DNA of 7,883 nucleotides. Origin: Terriglobia bacterium (lineage in GTDB: Bacteria; Acidobacteriota; Terriglobia; UBA7540). The notes beneath the pieces were generated by a model. The model ran no database searches, was not told the origin of the DNA, and saw only the letters and a program-made list of their open reading frames with translations. How positions within the stretch are numbered: position 1 is the first letter of the stretch; every line of letters begins with the position of its first letter. The stretch is from the NCBI GenBank assembly GCA_030049455.1, contig JASIKV010000036.1:1-7883 (forward strand), in the 5' to 3' direction. The translations under genes and the position numbers were made by a program. This document shows, piece after piece, positions 6,001 to 7,883 of the stretch.

Positions 6001-7883
6001 ATGGACCCCGCATCGTAAGGCCCGCCGCTCTGCTGGTATGATTGACCGGCCAGAACAGCCAAGTCGTTGCCGTTGATGGAGGAGGTCAGCTCGAAGGCTC
6101 CGGCGGCAGTTCCGGAATTCAGGTAACCCACCAGGCCGGTTGAGCCCACGGCTTCCGTGAATCGCCCGTAGGCGTCGACTCCCGTATAAGAACCCGTAAG
6201 GCCGGTGGTGGGGCTGCTGGGGGCAAATCCCTGGTCGTTGCAATACTCCTCGCCGTTCGAGTATGTCCCGGCGCCTCCGGAGGTTGGAGTGGCCGTTCTG
6301 ACGCCGGCACAGATAAAGCGGCCGCCCCCGTTGCCTCCCTGGGTATCCCAACCGGTCAGCAGGTGGACGTACCCGCCGCTGAGTGTGCCGAAGTTGGAGG
6401 CGCTTGCGGTCGTGGAGGTGCTTTGCTGCAGAATCTGGCCCGTACCCACAAATTCCGAAGAACTAACCGCATCGTATTCAATCATTCTTCCCTGCTGAGC
6501 AGTTCCGCTGGAGATTGAGCCCAGCACGAAGCGCGTAATGAACATGCCGCCACCGCTCACCAGGAATGTCGCGCACCCGCGGTTATCAAACCCCACAGAG
6601 TAAGTGCTCGCCAGCAGGGTTGCGGGGTTCGTGCCAGTGATTCCGGGGCCATTCCTGTCAAACTCTCCGCCTGTGATGTTGCCCATACCGTCGGCGGTGA
6701 ACGATCCGATCCTGCCAAGGAAGCCCGCGCCGCGATATCCGATGATGCTGAAAGCGTATTGCCCCGTCAGAATGGACTCATTGCCCGATTCGCATAGGGC
6801 AGGAGGATAGGCATTGATGCTCATGCTAAAGGTTTGGGTCAGTTGATTGTTCAACGAGTCCTTTAAAGTGACGTTGAACGTGTAATTGCCCGCGCACGCG
6901 GTAGTCGGAAGCCCCGTCAGAGTCCCCGGGCTGGCGGTAAGCACGAGGCAGGCCGGGAAGCTTTGACCCATAGACAGGGAATAGCTCCACGAATAGGCGC
7001 CGGTGCCGCCGGTAGCCTGGAATGTGAGGCTGTACAGAGTGCCCGCCGTGGCGTCCGGAATCGATGCCGTCGTTATTGCAAGTGGAGCGAGGCCCTCGCT
7101 GCTCAGCGTGACATCCTGGGTGCTGCCGGGCACGTTGCCGCTGTCATCGGTGAAAAAGAGGAGGGCGGTACGCGCTCCCGTGGCCTGTGGGTTGAATACA
7201 AGTGTAACCGTGCAACTGTTGGAGCCGGCCGTGAAATCCAAAGTGCTTCCGCAGGTGTTCCCAGTGATAATGAAGTCACTCGGATCCGAGCCCATAATCG
7301 AAACATTCGAAATGTCCAGAGTGGCGTTCCCGGTATTCGTCAGCGTGGCGGTCATACTGGGACTTGAATTTCCCAGGATTTGGGACGCGAAGGTCAAGAG
7401 ATCCACATTCAAGGAAGCGGTGGGACTTCCGGACACCACATTAACTGGAACTGACCCGCAGACCGGTCCAGCGCAGGCATACAGGTTTGCTGACCCCGCC
7501 CCCAAGCCGTCCACCGAACCCATATCGGAAAGGTCAGATGTAACGCGCAGAATACTTTGATTGTCGGGGTACCAGTAGAGAGAGCCAAGCTGCTGTTGGC
7601 TGTTGTCGCTGAATGTGCCCGTGGCGGTAAACTGCTGCGTGCCGCCGACTCCCAGCGTTACATTGCCCGGGGCAATGGCAATGGAGACAAGGTTGGGCGG
7701 CGTGAGCGAAGCCGGGTCGTAAAGCTGCGAGGTGGTAAATCCGCCGACGTTGCCATAGCCGCCGGCGATGAGCACCTGACCGCTGTTGAGCAAGGCCGCG
7801 CCCGCGCTGTCCGTGGCAGCTTGCAAGCTTCCCGTTGAGCTGAAAGTCGCGGCGGTGGGATCGTAAACTTCGGCTTCTGCCAG
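3054..7883 (-). CDS. Giant secreted/surface protein with Kelch, Ig-like and duplicated beta-rich modules (5' partial)
   Basis: The frame is open from the right edge to the TAG at 3054-3056, giving 1609 residues; the start and any signal peptide lie outside. The TTG at 7824-7826 is not the start, because upstream codons complete a Kelch blade (VYDP at residues 6-9, VLIAGG at 37-42, YDP again at 55-57). Order, counted from the edge: Kelch end (1-62); Big_2-like (65-150); ASPM/SPD-2/Hydin or 'choice-of-anchor D'-like (153-264); divergent He_PIG-like (266-359); module A (364-842); Ig-like (844-947); He_PIG 2 (951-1044) and 3 (1047-1140, with the classic ISGTPT motif); module B (1145-1609). The protein is rich in Ser, Thr, Gly and Asn, and its 18 cysteines occur two per domain, which fits export and disulfides. 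No membrane helix, LPXTG or PEP-CTERM signal is visible. Such proteins are common in acidobacteria and may serve in adhesion or carbohydrate contact, but no function can be assigned. No catalytic motif was recognised. Confidence 0.9.
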   Translation of the reverse strand: MAEAEVYDPTAATFSSTGSLQAATDSAGAALLNSGQVLIAGGYGNVGGFTTSQLYDPASLTPPNLVSIAIAPGNVTLGVGGTQQFTATGTFSDNSQQQLGSLYWYPDNQSILRVTSDLSDMGSVDGLGAGSANLYACAGPVCGSVPVNVVSGSPTASLNVDLLTFASQILGNSSPSMTATLTNTGNATLDISNVSIMGSDPSDFIITGNTCGSTLDFTAGSNSCTVTLVFNPQATGARTALLFFTDDSGNVPGSTQDVTLSSEGLAPLAITTASIPDATAGTLYSLTFQATGGTGAYSWSYSLSMGQSFPACLVLTASPGTLTGLPTTACAGNYTFNVTLKDSLNNQLTQTFSMSINAYPPALCESGNESILTGQYAFSIIGYRGAGFLGRIGSFTADGMGNITGGEFDRNGPGITGTNPATLLASTYSVGFDNRGCATFLVSGGGMFITRFVLGSISSGTAQQGRMIEYDAVSSSEFVGTGQILQQSTSTTASASNFGTLSGGYVHLLTGWDTQGGNGGGRFICAGVRTATPTSGGAGTYSNGEEYCNDQGFAPSSPTTGLTGSYTGVDAYGRFTEAVGSTGLVGYLNSGTAAGAFELTSSINGNDLAVLAGQSYQQSGGPYDAGSISGDAIYYTDGIVNSTSGEIEFGLASSDGVSMLSINQDYKNQAGTWVNNGTSESCPYTVAANGRLTYCAGTMYLYAPSTTVVANNDSGGSAGYVVPQTIPGGGFTSLSGAFFGSTFEVVNQQVETEDDYVTLTTIAGGAVTGTSIEDQNSPAGQEADGVQTISNTTLATSGTISTIKNSTPQVSGVMFDTSHFLISSHTSCSGSATCYPTFEVLGPTVADSVAITLNGAASGSANVNAGQTLGLAVAITGTTNTNVTWAINGISGLNNVATAYGSITGNYASGFTFTAPARLPDVTTYNIVVYSNADASQSASITVTIVSSGSTSSLSITTTSLPSGTLNTLYDVPLLTNGGTLPVSWTVSSGTLPAGIRLVNAPNGVGILTGAHTVSSGVFNFTLAATDSTLPTANTATQAYTLVMNTQPVTFTLTALPNGQVGIPYGADVTASGGTHPYTYSITAGALPTWATLNTSTGMISGTPTVAGIGTSNFTITITDSTTPTHVTASEALSITINAAGALACQDSGSEALLSGQYAFSLTGFTSTGYQAVVGSITLDGSGNITAGEVDASGVNGAQTSTVTTASSSYSVGSNNLGCATVVTTFGTFNLRFSIGNFVSNVATAGRLVEWDNPYNSGTYFAATGAIKQQTPANFSADLSGSYVVSSSGWDTSKSKAVAFAGAANAGSGAFTNLEFDENDGGTVSNTTGLGGTYSTFDTNGRGTTSFPSGATTVSAGVVYMVSTGELFYLQSSTPYVAGEFQQQTVPSGGFVAGSFSGPLAFYYSELNSSPDGEAAIGLISADGSSSASVTEYDDYAGTTSTYTPTCPYSVAANGRITFTSGGTCGSHPPLFYLISANTGVQLFGDNGVGFGRVFPQVGGPFSSASLNGNYFEGDGQVTSFNIISAANGEDIGVGAFSVNGMGGYGGYIDYTGLNGQTEDSFNVGTIGSINSNGTFGSPTVTNIIVSGSLVIAIDNSGSPIPIIQLLFQ
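3057..4451 (-). repeat. Module B: second, C-terminal copy of the duplicated unit
   Basis: Residues 1145-1609 of the giant protein repeat module A: 'CQDSGSEALLSGQYAFS', GSITLDG, GNITAGE, YSVG, GCAT, RLVEWD, KQQ, GWDT, then CPYSVAANGRITF matching CPYTVAANGRLTY of module A. Units are B1 1154-1270, B2 1279-1384, B3 1396-1497 and B4 1507-1609. The protein ends on the final hydrophobic strand of B4 (IPIIQLLFQ), with no tail beyond it. The cysteine pairs of A1 and A3 are kept (1145/1219 and 1447/1465), whereas those of A2 and A4 have no counterpart here. Confidence 0.7.
4464..5033 (-). repeat. Two tandem He_PIG (putative Ig) domains
   Basis: Residues 951-1044 and 1047-1140 of the giant protein are two copies of a roughly 94-residue bacterial Ig-like fold. 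Both show the pattern 'LP.G....Y.....(S/N)GGT.P..(W/Y)....G.LP' followed by a strand ending in a TDS(T) turn. The second has the textbook ISGTPT motif; the first has ILTGAHT at that place. Neither contains cysteine. They link the Ig-like domain at 844-947 to module B and probably act as spacers. Confidence 0.75.
5358..6794 (-). repeat. Module A: first copy of the duplicated ~480-residue unit
   Basis: Residues 364-842 of the giant protein. The module opens with 'CESGNE..LTGQYAFS', then GSFTADG, GNITGGE, YSVG, GCAT, RMIEYD and a terminal QQ, all of which recur in module B in the same order. It divides into four units starting at an (L/I)SG-type motif: A1 369-487, A2 501-618, A3 627-724 and A4 734-842, each closing with a QQ, PQ or FEVLG strand. 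Cysteine pairs lie at 364/437, 525/548, 682/695 and 828/834. It corresponds to no domain family I can name with confidence; the alternating short hydrophobic runs suggest small beta-barrels or sandwiches. Confidence 0.7.

Noticed and set aside
7003..7560. 185-codon plus-strand reading frame opposite the giant gene
   Set aside because: The minus strand encodes clear He_PIG-like and ASH-like domains here. The antisense frame has no recognisable features and no convincing ribosome site.
3054..7826. Treating the giant gene as complete, starting at TTG 7826
   Set aside because: The frame stays open to the window edge, and the 19 upstream codons complete a Kelch repeat, so the start is outside the window.

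Overview
The window looks like chromosomal DNA of an acidobacterium (Acidobacteriota, probably of the Solibacter/Koribacter/Bryobacter kind). This rests on gene types I recognise, not on a database match: the tail of a MacB/FtsX-type permease ending in the usual 'DPxVALR' motif, a serine/threonine kinase fused through one membrane helix to a TolB/WD40-like propeller, and a giant secreted Kelch/Ig-like repeat protein. The DNA is GC-rich and protein-coding almost throughout. I see no tRNA, rRNA, CRISPR array, insertion sequence or phage gene.

Layout. Bases 1-219 (+) are the last 72 codons of the permease. Forty bases later, at 260-2947 (+), comes the 895-residue kinase-propeller protein. A perfect extended -10 element (TGnTATAAT, 238-246) lies just before its ATG, so the mRNA leader should be very short. 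The kinase gene contains an in-frame 57-base palindrome (1120-1176) in the linker between the kinase domain and the membrane helix, resembling a captured REP-type element. Bases 2948-3053 separate two convergent genes and hold two back-to-back hairpins. Everything from 3054 to the right edge is one minus-strand reading frame, open at its 5' end: 1609 visible residues of a probable cell-surface or secreted protein.

The large protein is the least understood item. In order it has the end of a Kelch propeller, a Big_2-like domain, an ASPM/SPD-2/Hydin-like domain, a He_PIG-like domain, a roughly 480-residue module (A), another Ig-like domain, two He_PIG domains, and a second copy of the module (B, roughly 465 residues) ending at the last residue. 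Each module can be read as four smaller beta-rich units of about 100-120 residues, giving eight in total. All 18 visible cysteines fall as two per domain, which suggests disulfides and an extracytoplasmic location.

The three genes do not form one obvious pathway. The permease and kinase share a strand, but a promoter lies between them. The giant gene is transcribed towards them and is probably independent.
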